Shown here one piece after another: positions 8,597 to 17,894 of a DNA stretch of 64,000 nucleotides (its first letter is position 1; each line of letters begins with the position of its first letter). The notes beneath the pieces were generated by a model. The model saw nothing but the letters and a program-made list of their open reading frames with translations, was not told the origin of the DNA and did not search any database. The DNA is from Synechococcus sp. KORDI-100 (GTDB lineage Bacteria > Cyanobacteriota > Cyanobacteriia > PCC-6307 > Cyanobiaceae), in assembly GCF_000737535.1 (NCBI RefSeq), contig NZ_CP006269.1, forward strand, positions 2,170,001-2,234,000, written 5' to 3'. The translations under genes and the position numbers were made by a program.

Positions 8597-8658
8597 CTTT
8601 CCGTCCTAGTGGACAGCAACAGCCTTCGACGCTGATTTCAGGAGTTTCTCAGCCGTTC

Positions 8659-9333
8659 TCAGGGAGTCTTCAGCGTGGCTTGGGTAATGCGATCACCCTG
8701 ACGGATGGCATCGACCACCTCCAGACCGTTCGTCACCCGTCCGAACACGGCATAACGCCCATCCAGTTCGGGGAGGGATTTCAGGGCGATATAGAACTGA
8801 GCGCTGGCGGAATCAGGTGACTGGGATCGGGCCATCGCCACGGCCCCCCGTTCATGCATCAGAGCGAGCGTGCTGAGCTCGGAGGGATTGGTCACCACCC
8901 GGCTATATCGCGGAGTCTCTTCGTTCGTGAATTTCAGCTCGAGAGGGATCATGCGGGCCTGACCGCTCTCCGGGTCCACGAAGCTGCCGCTGCCCAGCTG
9001 ACTGGTGAGAGTGGAGCGATCCTTCGAGGTGGGATCTCCCCCCTGAACCACAAAGGGGACGGGATCTCTGACCACGCGATGGAACATCGTGCCGTCGTAG
9101 ACCCCACGGCCGACGAGGTCAACGAAGTTGCCGGACGTCAGGGGAGCTGCATCGCCATCAACCTCGATGGTGATGGCTCCCTTGCTGGTGGTCATCTCCA
9201 CGATGGCCTTTCCCTGAAGACAGGCTGCAGCTGCGTTGGCGCAACTCTGGCTGAGTCCCGCGCTGTTGGAGCTGCTGCAACTCACGACCAGGGGCACCAG
9301 CAGCAGCAGGGCCAGGAGACGAAATTGACGCAT
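8659..9333 (-). CDS. Lipoprotein peptidyl-prolyl isomerase, cyclophilin type
   Basis: About 224 residues from the ATG at 9333. A lipoprotein signal (MRQFRLLALLLLVPLVVSC) predicts acylation at Cys19, so it is membrane-anchored outside the cytoplasm. The cyclophilin domain follows: TTSKGAITIEVDGDAAPLTSGNFVDLV, YDGTMFHRVV, FVVQGGDPT, ARSQSPDSASAQFYIAL and YAVFGRVTNGLEVVD, each a family motif. It assists folding by proline isomerisation. An upstream in-frame start at 9426 would run into ycf4 and hide the signal peptide, so I reject it. It lies 4 bases after ycf4, probably one operon. Confidence 0.9.
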   Translation of the reverse strand: MRQFRLLALLLLVPLVVSCSSSNSAGLSQSCANAAAACLQGKAIVEMTTSKGAITIEVDGDAAPLTSGNFVDLVGRGVYDGTMFHRVVRDPVPFVVQGGDPTSKDRSTLTSQLGSGSFVDPESGQARMIPLELKFTNEETPRYSRVVTNPSELSTLALMHERGAVAMARSQSPDSASAQFYIALKSLPELDGRYAVFGRVTNGLEVVDAIRQGDRITQATLKTP

Positions 9334-9337
9334 CGGT

Positions 9338-9874
9338 TCAGAGTCCTTCAAGGTTGACGCCGAGGAAGCGGGCCAGCTCAGCGCCGTCCTGTTCAAGCTG
9401 GGCAAGGGGCAGGGGCTCGCCGACACGGGTCAGCGGCAGGTCTCGTCGGCCCTGTACCCGCAGGGAAACACGTCGACGGGCATTGAAGCCATCGCGAACC
9501 TCCACCTTCACGGCCTTCACATCCTTGAGAGCGATTTCAACGCTGATCGGCCGACGGAAGCCACGACGGGTGATCGTGACCAAACCGGCCTGCTTGTCGA
9601 ATCGGTTCAGACCGGAGCCGACATTCACGCCGATCACGTACCAGAGGTAGGTGGCCAGAAGAGCAGCAGCGATGCTGTAAAGCCCCATGATCAATCCCTG
9701 GGGAACGAAGATCAGCGCAGCTGGATGGCCGAGCGGCAACAAGTCGGTGCCGAGAAAGCTGGAGAGAGAGGCCAGCAGAAATCCCAACCCTCCGATGCTG
9801 ACCGCAGAGGCCACGAGATAGTTGGACAAACGCCGGGATCCGAGCACCGGTTGCTCGAGCACCTCTGCCGACAT
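9338..9874 (-). CDS. ycf4: Photosystem I assembly protein Ycf4
   Basis: About 178 residues. Two transmembrane helices lie in the N-terminal half after the family opening [31 protein letters not shown] and [15 protein letters not shown] are diagnostic. The soluble C-terminal part ([36 protein letters not shown]) is also typical. Ycf4 helps assemble photosystem I in the thylakoid membrane. Starts at 9874 (MSAEVLEQ) or 9898 are both possible; the shorter fits homologues I remember. It is divergent from psbD across about 190 bases. Confidence 0.9.
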   Translation of the reverse strand: MSAEVLEQPVLGSRRLSNYLVASAVSIGGLGFLLASLSSFLGTDLLPLGHPAALIFVPQGLIMGLYSIAAALLATYLWYVIGVNVGSGLNRFDKQAGLVTITRRGFRRPISVEIALKDVKAVKVEVRDGFNARRRVSLRVQGRRDLPLTRVGEPLPLAQLEQDGAELARFLGVNLEGL

Positions 9875-10060
9875 GACGACTCTTTGAGGAACCGTCATTG
9901 TGTACCGAGGCGGGCCACAGCGCGAATGTCAAAGAAAACCCTAAGAAACAAAGCGATACAAGGGATTTCAGGTGATGCAAACACCTCCCACCAGACGCTT
10001 CAGGATTGTTAAGGTCGCCCGGTATCCCACAGCCTGCGGGACATCCGCACCGTTTTCTCT

Positions 10061-11116
10061 ATGACGATCGCTGTAGGACGCGCGCCACAGCGGGGATGGT
10101 TCGACGTCCTCGATGACTGGCTCAAGCGCGACCGCTTCGTTTTTGTCGGCTGGTCCGGCATTCTTCTTTTCCCAACGGCCTACCTGGCCATCGGTGGCTG
10201 GCTGACCGGCACCACCTTCGTCACCTCCTGGTACACCCACGGCATTGCCTCTTCGTACCTGGAAGGTTGCAACTTCCTCACCGCTGCTGTCTCCACCCCC
10301 GCTGATGCGATGGGTCACAGCCTGCTGCTGCTCTGGGGCCCTGAGGCTCAGGGCGACTTCGTGCGCTGGTGTCAGCTCGGTGGTCTCTGGGCCTTCGTCG
10401 CCCTGCACGGCGCCTTCGCCCTGATCGGCTTCATGCTGCGTCAGTTCGAGATCGCCCGTCTCGTCGGCATTCGCCCCTACAACGCCATCGCCTTCTCCGG
10501 CCCGATTGCGGTGTTCGTCAGCGTCTTCCTGATGTACCCCCTCGGCCAGAGCAGCTGGTTCTTCGCTCCCTCCTTCGGGGTGGCAGCGATCTTCCGCTTC
10601 CTGCTCTTCCTCCAGGGCTTCCACAACTGGACCCTGAATCCCTTCCACATGATGGGCGTGGCCGGCATCCTCGGCGGTGCTCTGCTCTGTGCCATCCACG
10701 GCGCAACCGTGGAGAACACCCTGTTTGAGGACGGCGAGCAGGCCAACACCTTCAAGGCGTTCGAGCCCACCCAGGAAGAAGAGACTTATTCCATGGTCAC
10801 CGCCAACCGCTTCTGGAGCCAGATCTTCGGGATCGCCTTCTCCAACAAGCGCTGGCTGCACTTCTTCATGTTGTTTGTCCCGGTGATGGGCCTGTGGACC
10901 AGCTCCATCGGCATCATCGGTCTGGCCCTCAACCTGCGTGCCTATGACTTCGTGTCACAGGAAATCCGCGCTGCTGAGGATCCTGAATTTGAGACCTTCT
11001 ACACCAAGAACATTCTTCTGAATGAAGGTCTGCGTGCCTGGATGGCACCGGCTGACCAGCCACACGAAAACTTCGTCTTCCCTGAAGAGGTTCTGCCCCG
11101 TGGTAACGCTCTCTAA
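10061..11116 (+). CDS. psbD: Photosystem II D2 protein
   Basis: A 351-residue reaction-centre core subunit. Seen: [49 protein letters not shown], the [34 protein letters not shown] region split over family positions (chlorophyll, quinone and iron His ligands), and the end [10 protein letters not shown]...LPRGNAL. It binds the pheophytin, plastoquinone QA and non-haem iron together with D1. The 190-base spacer before it has an AT-rich stretch suited to a promoter, but I cannot place a -10 box with confidence. Its 3' end contains the start and ribosome binding site of psbC. Confidence 0.98.
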   Translation: MTIAVGRAPQRGWFDVLDDWLKRDRFVFVGWSGILLFPTAYLAIGGWLTGTTFVTSWYTHGIASSYLEGCNFLTAAVSTPADAMGHSLLLLWGPEAQGDFVRWCQLGGLWAFVALHGAFALIGFMLRQFEIARLVGIRPYNAIAFSGPIAVFVSVFLMYPLGQSSWFFAPSFGVAAIFRFLLFLQGFHNWTLNPFHMMGVAGILGGALLCAIHGATVENTLFEDGEQANTFKAFEPTQEEETYSMVTANRFWSQIFGIAFSNKRWLHFFMLFVPVMGLWTSSIGIIGLALNLRAYDFVSQEIRAAEDPEFETFYTKNILLNEGLRAWMAPADQPHENFVFPEEVLPRGNAL

Positions 11117-12488
11117 TCCCGGTCTTGTCGCCACCGGCGGCAAAGACCTCGACTCCACCGGTTATGCCTGGTGGTCCGGTAATGCCCGTCTGATCAACCT
11201 GTCCGGCCGTCTGCTGGGTGCCCACGTGGCCCACGCTGGTCTGATGGTGTTCTGGGCAGGCGCCATGATGCTGTTCGAGGTGAGTCACTTCACCTACGAC
11301 AAGCCCATGTACGAGCAGGGCTTCATCTGCATGCCCCACGTCGCCACCCTCGGTTACGGCGTTGGTCCAGGCGGTGAAGTCACCGATCTGTTCCCCTTCT
11401 TCGTGGTCGGTGTTCTGCACCTGATCAGCTCCGCCGTGCTCGGCCTCGGCGGCCTTTACCACGCCCTGCGTGGTCCGGAGATCCTCGAAAACTATTCCTC
11501 GTTCTTCTCCCAGGACTGGCGGGACAAGAATCAGATGACCAACATCATTGGTTATCACCTGATTCTTCTCGGCGTCGGCTGCCTGCTGCTGGTCTTCAAG
11601 GCCATGTTCTTCGGTGGCGTTTACGACACCTGGGCACCAGGCGGTGGTGATGTCCGTCTGATCACCAACCCGACCCTCGACCCGGGTGTGATCTTCGGCT
11701 ATCTGTTCCGTGCCCCCTTCGGCGGCGAAGGCTGGATCATCGGTGTGAACTCCATGGAGGACATCATCGGTGGCCACATCTGGCTGGGTCTGACCCTGAT
11801 CTTCGGTGGCATCTGGCACACCATCACCAAACCCTTCGGCTGGGTGCGTCGCGCCTTCATCTGGAACGGTGAGGCCTACCTGAGCTACAGCCTCGGCGCT
11901 CTGAGCTTCATGAGCTTCATCGCCTCGGCCTACATCTGGTTCAACAACACCGCTTATCCCTCCGAGTTCTGGGGACCCACCAACGCTGAGGCTTCCCAGG
12001 CTCAGAGCTTCACATTTCTGGTGCGTGACCAGCGCCTCGGCGCCAACATCGGTTCCGCCATGGGCCCCACCGGCCTTGGCAAGTACCTGATGCGCTCCCC
12101 CACCGGTGAAATCATCTTCGGTGGAGAAACCATGCGTTTCTGGGACTTCCGTGGTCCCTGGCTGGAGCCCCTGCGCGGACCCAACGGTCTGAGCCTCGAC
12201 AAGCTCCAGAACGACATTCAGCCCTGGCAGGTCCGCCGTGCGGCTGAGTACATGACCCACGCTCCCAACGCGTCGATCAACTCCGTGGGCGGCATCATCA
12301 CCGAGCCCAACTCGGTGAACTACGTGAACCTTCGCCAGTGGCTGGGTGCAACGCAGTTCGTGCTCGCCTTCTTCTTCCTGATCGGCCACCTCTGGCACGC
12401 CGGCCGTGCCCGTGCTGCCGCTGCTGGCTTCGAGAAAGGCATCGACCGTCAAGCCGAGCCTGTGCTGGGCATGCCCGATCTCGACTGA
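11100..12488 (+). CDS. psbC: Photosystem II CP43 protein
   Basis: A 462-residue inner antenna protein. The GTG at 11100 is the start: GAAGAGG lies 9 bases before it, inside psbD, and the two genes overlap by 17 bases, the conserved cyanobacterial arrangement. Motifs include [42 protein letters not shown], the large lumenal loop with [18 protein letters not shown], which contributes near the manganese cluster, and the end [18 protein letters not shown]. An earlier in-frame ATG at 11022 belongs to psbD sequence and is rejected. Confidence 0.98.
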   Translation: MVTLSNPGLVATGGKDLDSTGYAWWSGNARLINLSGRLLGAHVAHAGLMVFWAGAMMLFEVSHFTYDKPMYEQGFICMPHVATLGYGVGPGGEVTDLFPFFVVGVLHLISSAVLGLGGLYHALRGPEILENYSSFFSQDWRDKNQMTNIIGYHLILLGVGCLLLVFKAMFFGGVYDTWAPGGGDVRLITNPTLDPGVIFGYLFRAPFGGEGWIIGVNSMEDIIGGHIWLGLTLIFGGIWHTITKPFGWVRRAFIWNGEAYLSYSLGALSFMSFIASAYIWFNNTAYPSEFWGPTNAEASQAQSFTFLVRDQRLGANIGSAMGPTGLGKYLMRSPTGEIIFGGETMRFWDFRGPWLEPLRGPNGLSLDKLQNDIQPWQVRRAAEYMTHAPNASINSVGGIITEPNSVNYVNLRQWLGATQFVLAFFFLIGHLWHAGRARAAAAGFEKGIDRQAEPVLGMPDLD

Positions 12489-12519
12489 GAATCGGCATCT
12501 CTCAAGCGATCGTCTCTCA

Positions 12520-12549
12520 GGCTCCACCGCAAGGTGGGGCCTTTTTTTT
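12520..12549 (+). terminator. Rho-independent terminator of psbDC
   Basis: A stem of 9-10 base pairs (ggctccacc / ggtggggcc, one G-T pair) with loop gcaa, followed directly by a run of eight T. It lies 31 bases after the psbC stop. This is the clearest intrinsic terminator in the window. Confidence 0.9.
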
Positions 12550-12675
12550 GAAGCCCACCACGACTCCGCCAAAACAAACCCGCCAGGACCAACGCGTTAC
12601 AACGAAAAGCGATCCTTTTGGTCAACGAAGGCCTGGCCAGCGATTTTCTAGCCTTCATCGATCGCGTCAGCGGCT

Positions 12676-13824
12676 TTGTCCACCGAACCAGGCCTGAACA
12701 CCCGTGTGATCCATCACGGCGAAAGCTTTGCCTCCCAGACGGGCACGGTGATGCCACCGATCTTCCCGAGTTCGACCTTCGCCCATGGCAACGAAGAAGG
12801 GTTCGACTACACCCGCTCAGGCAACCCCAATTTCCGCATCCTGGATCGGGTGCTCGCTGCTCTGGAAGAGGCGGACCACGCGACCGTTTTCGCCTCAGGG
12901 GTCAGCGCCATCACAGCCGTGGTCTCCCAACTACAACATGGGGATCTGGTGCTCTGTGAGGAAAACCTCTACGGCTGCACGGTGCGCCTGTTCGAGCAGG
13001 TGTTCGCCAAATTCGGGCTGCGTACCGAATGGGCCGACTTCACCCAACCCGGCGCACTCGACCTGATCGAGCGCAGCAAACCGGCCATGGTGTGGCTGGA
13101 AAGTCCCACCAATCCACTGCTGAAGGTGATCGACCTCAAGGCGGTCTGCGGCGTTGCCTGGGCCCTCAACATTCCTGTGGTCGTTGACAACACCTTTGCC
13201 ACCGCCCTTGTTCAGCGCCCGCTTCAACTCGGCGCCACCCTTTCACTCACCAGCACCACCAAATACATCAACGGTCATTCCGATGCCCTCGGCGGCGTGG
13301 TCTGCACCAACGATCCCGACTGGCACCACAAGATGGTGTTCTCCCAGAAAGCCCTTGGTCTGCAGCCTTCTCCCTTCGACTGCTGGCTGATCACCCGCGG
13401 CATCAAGACGCTGCCACTGCGGCTGAACCAGCAGATGGCCAATGCCGCCGCCCTCGCCGATCAGCTGGCCGAGCATCCAAGCGTCAGCTGGGTACGCTAC
13501 CCGCATCGCCATGACCACCCCCAGCACGCGGTGGCCCAACAACAGATGGCTGCCGGCGGGGCCATTGTCACCGTCAGCTTCAACACCAGTCAGGAGCAGA
13601 CCTACTCCCTGTGCAAAAGCCTGCGTTGGTTCACGATGGCGGAAAGCCTTGGTGGCATTGAAAGCCTCATCTGCCATCCCGCCACGATGACCCATGCCGC
13701 CGTCGCTCCTGACGTGAAGAAGAAACTCGGCATCGACGATGGTCTGGTGCGTTTCTCCGTGGGCTGCGAAGACCTTGCCGATCTCCAGGCTGATCTGGAG
13801 CAGGCCCTGGAGCGTCTGGCGTGA
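12676..13824 (+). CDS. PLP trans-sulfuration enzyme (Cys/Met metabolism family)
   Basis: A 382-residue fold-type I PLP enzyme of the cystathionine gamma-synthase / beta-lyase / gamma-lyase family. Seen: FDYTRSGNPNFRILD (phosphate-binding Tyr/Arg), FASGVSAITAV, VVVDNTFATAL, and the PLP lysine in TSTTKYINGHSDALGG; the end MAESLGGIESLICHPATMTHAAV is typical. Which reaction it catalyses cannot be decided from motifs alone. A TTG start is used. It overlaps the next PLP gene by 4 bases, and with cysK downstream the three form a sulfur amino acid cluster. Confidence 0.85.
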   Translation: MSTEPGLNTRVIHHGESFASQTGTVMPPIFPSSTFAHGNEEGFDYTRSGNPNFRILDRVLAALEEADHATVFASGVSAITAVVSQLQHGDLVLCEENLYGCTVRLFEQVFAKFGLRTEWADFTQPGALDLIERSKPAMVWLESPTNPLLKVIDLKAVCGVAWALNIPVVVDNTFATALVQRPLQLGATLSLTSTTKYINGHSDALGGVVCTNDPDWHHKMVFSQKALGLQPSPFDCWLITRGIKTLPLRLNQQMANAAALADQLAEHPSVSWVRYPHRHDHPQHAVAQQQMAAGGAIVTVSFNTSQEQTYSLCKSLRWFTMAESLGGIESLICHPATMTHAAVAPDVKKKLGIDDGLVRFSVGCEDLADLQADLEQALERLA

Positions 13825-15275
13825 GTCCCCGCAATCTGCGCAACGACCCCTGCTGGCAGGGCTCTGATCTCGGCCATCCTCTGCCCGACGCCCCCCATGC
13901 GGTGTCTGTGGCGCTGCCCCGCTGGCAGGACGTGATTGCCTACGAAGAGAACGATCCCGCCTGCCGCAACGCACTCAAGACCATCTATCCGCGCTTCGGC
14001 CTGCATCCATTGCTGCGGGAACTGGCCGATGAGATCGCCAGCCCAGGAGGGTCTGCCTGGCCCTATTCCTCCGAGGCGGCGGCGCGCGCCTCCGCTGCCC
14101 ATTGCCGGCGCAAAGCACCTGCGAGCCAAACACAGGTTGTTCAGTCAGCAGGATTGTGTTGTCTCAAGGCCGATGCTGAGGCCACACCACCGGCGCGGGC
14201 GTTCTGGCAGCACACCGGTCTGGGTGCTACTTCGCGACAGGTCGCCATCGCCCTCCATCGCGAACCAGCGCCATCCCCGGGGGCTGGCCAGCAGGCTCGC
14301 CGCATCGTCCGCGAGCGACTGGCTCAGATCCACGACGTCGACGTGGCCAGGATCAGCCTGCATACGGCAGGGATGGCAGGACTGCACGCTGCGCTGACGG
14401 CGATTCAAGCGTTGCGGCCGAATCGTCCCACCCTGCAACTGGGCTTTCCCTACGTCGATGTGCTCAAGCAACCGCAGGTGGTTTTCCACGGCGGCGAGCT
14501 GATGCAAAGCAGTGATCTCGCTGAACTGGCCGCCAACCTCGAACGACTGTCGCCCGCGGCTGTGATCGTGGAACTACCCAGCAACCCACTGCTGCGCTGT
14601 GTTGATCTGCCCGCGATCGCAGAGCTTGCCCATGCCCGAGGCATCCCCGTGATTGCGGACGACACGATCGGAACAGGGATCAATCTGCAGGCACTCCCGT
14701 ATGTGGATCTGATCTTCACCTCCCTCACCAAGAGCTTCGCCGGACGGGGAGATGTGATGGCCGGCAGCCTGCTGGTGAGTCCTCACTCGGCCTGGAGCGA
14801 TCAATTTCTGGATCAGATTGAGCCCTTGGCAACGCTGAATGATGCCGACGCCATCGCGCTGGAGGACGCCAGCCGTGATGTGAGCCAACGTGTGGCGCAA
14901 CTGGATGCGAACTGCCTGGCACTGGCCCGGCACCTCGAGAATCATCCCGCCGTGAAACGGGTTCTCCATCCCAAGGACTGCCCCAACTTCCAGGCGCTGA
15001 TGCGACCGAATGCAGGACATGGCTGTCTGCTGTCCTTTGAAGTGATCGGGGATGAAGGCCAGGCGCGGCGGGTCTACGACGGCTTGAGAGTGAACAAGGG
15101 GCCCAGCCTGGGGACCTCATTCACCCTGGCTTGTCCCTACACACAACTGGCCCACTACGACGAGCTGGACTGGGCCGCAACCTATGGCGTCTCAGGTCAT
15201 CTCCTGAGGGTGTCCGTGGGTCTGGAGGATCCCCTTGATCTCTTTGAACGCTTCCAGCAGGCCCTGGCCAGCTGA
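13821..15275 (+). CDS. Second, long PLP trans-sulfuration enzyme
   Basis: A 484-residue member of the same family, with about 130 extra N-terminal residues compared with the first. The PLP lysine lies in TSLTKSFAGRGDVMAGS; VIVELPSNPLLRCVDL and IPVIADDTIGT are the usual flanking motifs, and the end is VSVGLEDPLDLFERF. It resembles the long cystathionine gamma-synthase-like proteins known from fungi and cyanobacteria. A pair of such enzymes would allow cysteine to homocysteine conversion or the reverse; the split of labour is inferred. Translation is coupled to the preceding gene. Confidence 0.8.
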   Translation: MSPRNLRNDPCWQGSDLGHPLPDAPHAVSVALPRWQDVIAYEENDPACRNALKTIYPRFGLHPLLRELADEIASPGGSAWPYSSEAAARASAAHCRRKAPASQTQVVQSAGLCCLKADAEATPPARAFWQHTGLGATSRQVAIALHREPAPSPGAGQQARRIVRERLAQIHDVDVARISLHTAGMAGLHAALTAIQALRPNRPTLQLGFPYVDVLKQPQVVFHGGELMQSSDLAELAANLERLSPAAVIVELPSNPLLRCVDLPAIAELAHARGIPVIADDTIGTGINLQALPYVDLIFTSLTKSFAGRGDVMAGSLLVSPHSAWSDQFLDQIEPLATLNDADAIALEDASRDVSQRVAQLDANCLALARHLENHPAVKRVLHPKDCPNFQALMRPNAGHGCLLSFEVIGDEGQARRVYDGLRVNKGPSLGTSFTLACPYTQLAHYDELDWAATYGVSGHLLRVSVGLEDPLDLFERFQQALAS

Positions 15276-15370
15276 ATCAATTCGGCGAAGTCTGAACTTG
15301 CCCTTAACAACAGGGCTCCTCGCGATTGATATTCCTAATTTGGATTATTCGGGTCCTTCACTGACATTCC

Positions 15371-16357
15371 ATGTCCCGCATTTACGACGACAACAGCCTG
15401 GCCATTGGCAACACCCCCCTGGTCAAGCTGAACAGCGTCACCAAGAACTGCAAGGCCACCGTGCTGGCCAAGATCGAAGGCCGCAATCCTGCTTACAGCG
15501 TCAAATGTCGCATCGGGGCCAACATGATCTGGGATGCCGAGAAAAGCGGCAAGTTAACCAAAGGGAAGGTCATTGTTGAACCTACCTCGGGAAACACCGG
15601 CATCGCCCTCGCTTTCACGGCCGCATCAAGGGGTTACAAGCTGATCCTCACGATGCCCGAATCGATGTCGATCGAGCGTCGTCGCGTCATGGCGGTGCTT
15701 GGTGCAGAACTTGTGCTCACAGAAGCAGCCAAAGGCATGCCGGGTGCGATCGCCAAAGCCAAGGAAATCGCCGACAGCGACCCCGCCAAATATTTCATGC
15801 CCGGGCAGTTCGACAATCCCGCCAACCCGGACATCCATTTCAAGACCACCGGCCCTGAAATCTGGAACGATTGCGATGGAGCCATCGATGTGCTCGTGGC
15901 GGGCGTGGGCACCGGCGGCACGATCACAGGTGTGTCGCGCTACATCAAGAACGAGGCCGGCAAAGCCATCGAATCCGTCGCCGTCGAACCGACGAACAGC
16001 CCGGTCATCAGCCAAACGATGAATGGCGAAGCTGTGAAACCCGGTCCCCACAAGATTCAAGGCATCGGTGCCGGCTTCATTCCCAAGAACCTTGATTTAT
16101 CGGTCGTGGACAAGGTGGAACAGGTCACCAACGATGAATCCATCGCCATGGCGTTGCGTCTTGCCCAGGAGGAGGGTCTGCTGGTGGGCATTTCCTGCGG
16201 TGCTGCTGCAGCCGCAGCGATTCGCCTCGCCGAACAGGACGCCTATGCCGGCAAGACCATTGTGGTGGTGCTGCCGGACCTGGCTGAGCGTTATCTCTCC
16301 TCGGTGATGTTTGCTGACGTGCCCACAGGGATCATTGAACAACCAGTGGCTGTTTGA
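15371..16357 (+). CDS. cysK: Cysteine synthase
   Basis: A 328-residue O-acetylserine sulfhydrylase, fold-type II PLP enzyme. The lysine that binds PLP is in [11 protein letters not shown]; the substrate loop is [13 protein letters not shown]; the PLP phosphate loop is [10 protein letters not shown]; the end contains [16 protein letters not shown]. It makes cysteine from O-acetylserine and sulfide. It lies 95 bases after the PLP pair. Its stop codon falls inside a short tandem repeat. Confidence 0.95.
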   Translation: MSRIYDDNSLAIGNTPLVKLNSVTKNCKATVLAKIEGRNPAYSVKCRIGANMIWDAEKSGKLTKGKVIVEPTSGNTGIALAFTAASRGYKLILTMPESMSIERRRVMAVLGAELVLTEAAKGMPGAIAKAKEIADSDPAKYFMPGQFDNPANPDIHFKTTGPEIWNDCDGAIDVLVAGVGTGGTITGVSRYIKNEAGKAIESVAVEPTNSPVISQTMNGEAVKPGPHKIQGIGAGFIPKNLDLSVVDKVEQVTNDESIAMALRLAQEEGLLVGISCGAAAAAAIRLAEQDAYAGKTIVVVLPDLAERYLSSVMFADVPTGIIEQPVAV

Positions 16358-16396
16358 GGCTGGCTGTTTCTGTTTGAGGCTGGCCGTCTCTGTTTG
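16351..16396. repeat. 20-bp tandem repeat over the cysK stop codon
   Basis: Two copies of a 20-base unit (tgtttgaggctggctgtttc, then the same with two changes) followed by a partial third copy (tgtttg). The first copy contains the cysK stop codon. It probably arose by local duplication. Confidence 0.75.
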
Positions 16397-16661
16397 TTGA
16401 ATGCGGTTGAAGAGGGAGTGGCTGCTTGACAGTCACACCCCAAGGGGCCGTTCAAAATGGACCTGAATCGTTGTTGATCCTGAGCGACAGCGATGACACA
16501 GGGAGCCGTCGACTCACCATCACAGGCGACGACATTGAGAACGCAGACAGGCCGACTGCCACATCGGAGTGGTTCCGCCAGGAACTGCTCTGGATGTTCG
16601 GACAAGTTTGTTGAATCGTGATAAGAACAGACATCTTCCGACGGTTGTGAGCGTCCGTGCG
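16397..16661. other. Non-coding stretch before HTH-like gene
   Basis: I see no convincing gene here. A TTG-started frame of 62 codons (16426-16614) has no recognised motif and no ribosome binding site. A short ccccaagggg inverted repeat is present without a T run. The stretch may hold the promoter of the following gene. Confidence 0.4.
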
Positions 16662-17183
16662 ATGAACAGCAGCCAGGTGGTCAGCCTTGGAACGCTTGAA
16701 GCCGATCTAGGGCTCAGCCGCGTTGATCTGCTGTTGGTGATCCGCGAAGTGGGAATCGAGCCGATCAGAAAGGGAATGCGCACCTGGATCCGACAGGATC
16801 AAGTGAGTGTTCTCTATCAACATCTCGGCAAGAGCAACCCTCAGGAGCCGCTGATCGCTGAAGTGGTACCAACCGCAGTCATCGATGACGCACCCCTCGT
16901 GCCACTGAATGCCTCCCCTGGACAAGAGGATGAAGATCTCAGGAAGTACTCAAAACTGCGACTTCTGCGGGAACGCATTGAAGTCCTTGATCTTCTGCAG
17001 ACCACGGGTGTGGAAGTACCCAGCCAGGAGATCTGTTCATTGCTCGATCTCAAACGTCTTCCGCCCTTGGAAGTCCTCAGTGATGGCATCGATGGCTTTC
17101 ACAGGATGGGGCTGGAGTTTCTCCGCATTCGAAGGGTGGGTCAGCGCTCAGCATGGAAAGTGAGGCGTTCGCAACACAATTGA
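16662..17183 (+). CDS. Hypothetical protein with HTH-like N-terminus
   Basis: About 173 residues from the ATG at 16662. Residues about 7-50 (SLGTLEADLGLSRVDLLLVIREVGIEPIRKG split by family-like turns, then TWIRQDQVSVLYQHL) resemble a MerR-type or excisionase-type winged helix: a helix-turn-helix, then a wing with Arg/Lys, then a third helix. The C-terminal half is acidic and helical (DLRKYSKLRLLRERIEVLDLL) with no recognised domain. A regulator role is inferred. It borders the AT-rich block and could act on it. Longer starts up to 16569 are possible but unlikely. Confidence 0.5.
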   Translation: MNSSQVVSLGTLEADLGLSRVDLLLVIREVGIEPIRKGMRTWIRQDQVSVLYQHLGKSNPQEPLIAEVVPTAVIDDAPLVPLNASPGQEDEDLRKYSKLRLLRERIEVLDLLQTTGVEVPSQEICSLLDLKRLPPLEVLSDGIDGFHRMGLEFLRIRRVGQRSAWKVRRSQHN

Positions 17184-17266
17184 ACGCAACGTTCCGAGAG
17201 CACTAACGGATACCACATCGTCTTCACAAACCCATTAGTTTTGATAGATCTTTTTAGTCTGGAACC

Positions 17267-17866
17267 GTGGCTGGTTTTACGACTGCATTCGCCACGGTTG
17301 CAGTTGCTGGAATTGGGGACAAGTCGTTTCTGACTGCCCTGGTCCTTGCAGCAAGACATAAGGCACGCTGGGTGTTCACAGGCAGTGTGTTGGCTCTCAC
17401 AATCGGAGCGGCACTTTGGATTGGAATCGGCGTCTGGTTGCGTTCACACATCTCCATGGATGTGATTCGCGTCGTTTCAGGCACAACATTTCTGGCGTTC
17501 GGCATCAAAGCCTTCCTCGACGCACGGCAGCACCATCAGCGAGAAAACACCCAAATCGATAGGCAACAAACAGCCGGAGCAATCACCAGCCTGCCTTGCC
17601 ACGCCGTGATTAGGGATTCGTTTACCACCACCTTTCTTGCTGAATTTGGGGATCGAACCCAGCTTGCCCTTCTGGCACTGGCTGCAGGTCCAAATCTGTC
17701 CACAGAAAGCATCTTCACTGGAGCCGTCAGCGCCAACATCGTTCTAGCCGTTGCAGCCGTTACATCAGGTAAATACCTAAAACAGAGCATCAGCCACAAA
17801 CGGATCTGTTTGATCAGTGGAGCACTTTTTACAATTCTGGGATTAAAGATTTTACTGACTTTGTGA
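17267..17866 (+). CDS. GDT1/TMEM165 (UPF0016) family cation exchanger
   Basis: A 199-residue membrane protein with two repeats of three helices. Family members exchange Mn2+ or Ca2+ for H+ across the plasma or thylakoid membrane, using two E-x-G-D-[KR]-[TS] signatures. The second is intact (EFGDRTQ, residues 126-132). The first reads GIGDKSF (residues 15-21), with Gly in place of the expected acidic ligand. The start is GTG at 17267. It is convergent with the pseudo-ATPase gene, 28 bases apart, and is the left gene of the ion-transport block. Substrate and direction cannot be told. Confidence 0.8.
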   Translation: MAGFTTAFATVAVAGIGDKSFLTALVLAARHKARWVFTGSVLALTIGAALWIGIGVWLRSHISMDVIRVVSGTTFLAFGIKAFLDARQHHQRENTQIDRQQTAGAITSLPCHAVIRDSFTTTFLAEFGDRTQLALLALAAGPNLSTESIFTGAVSANIVLAVAAVTSGKYLKQSISHKRICLISGALFTILGLKILLTL

Positions 17867-17894
17867 AATGATCCAGAAATCGGCCGATCGCCAA

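Noticed and set aside
9334-9426. The N-terminal extension of the cyclophilin frame
   Set aside because: It would bury the lipoprotein signal and overlap ycf4.
9968-10861. A 297-codon open frame antisense to psbD
   Set aside because: Same reason: a shadow of psbD in a high-GC genome, with low-complexity composition.
10929-12572. A 547-codon open frame antisense to psbC
   Set aside because: It mirrors the codon pattern of psbC, is very rich in Gly, Glu, Val and His with no domain, and has no start signals.
16426-16614. A 62-codon TTG frame after cysK
   Set aside because: No ribosome binding site, no motif, and it overlaps the likely leader of the next gene.
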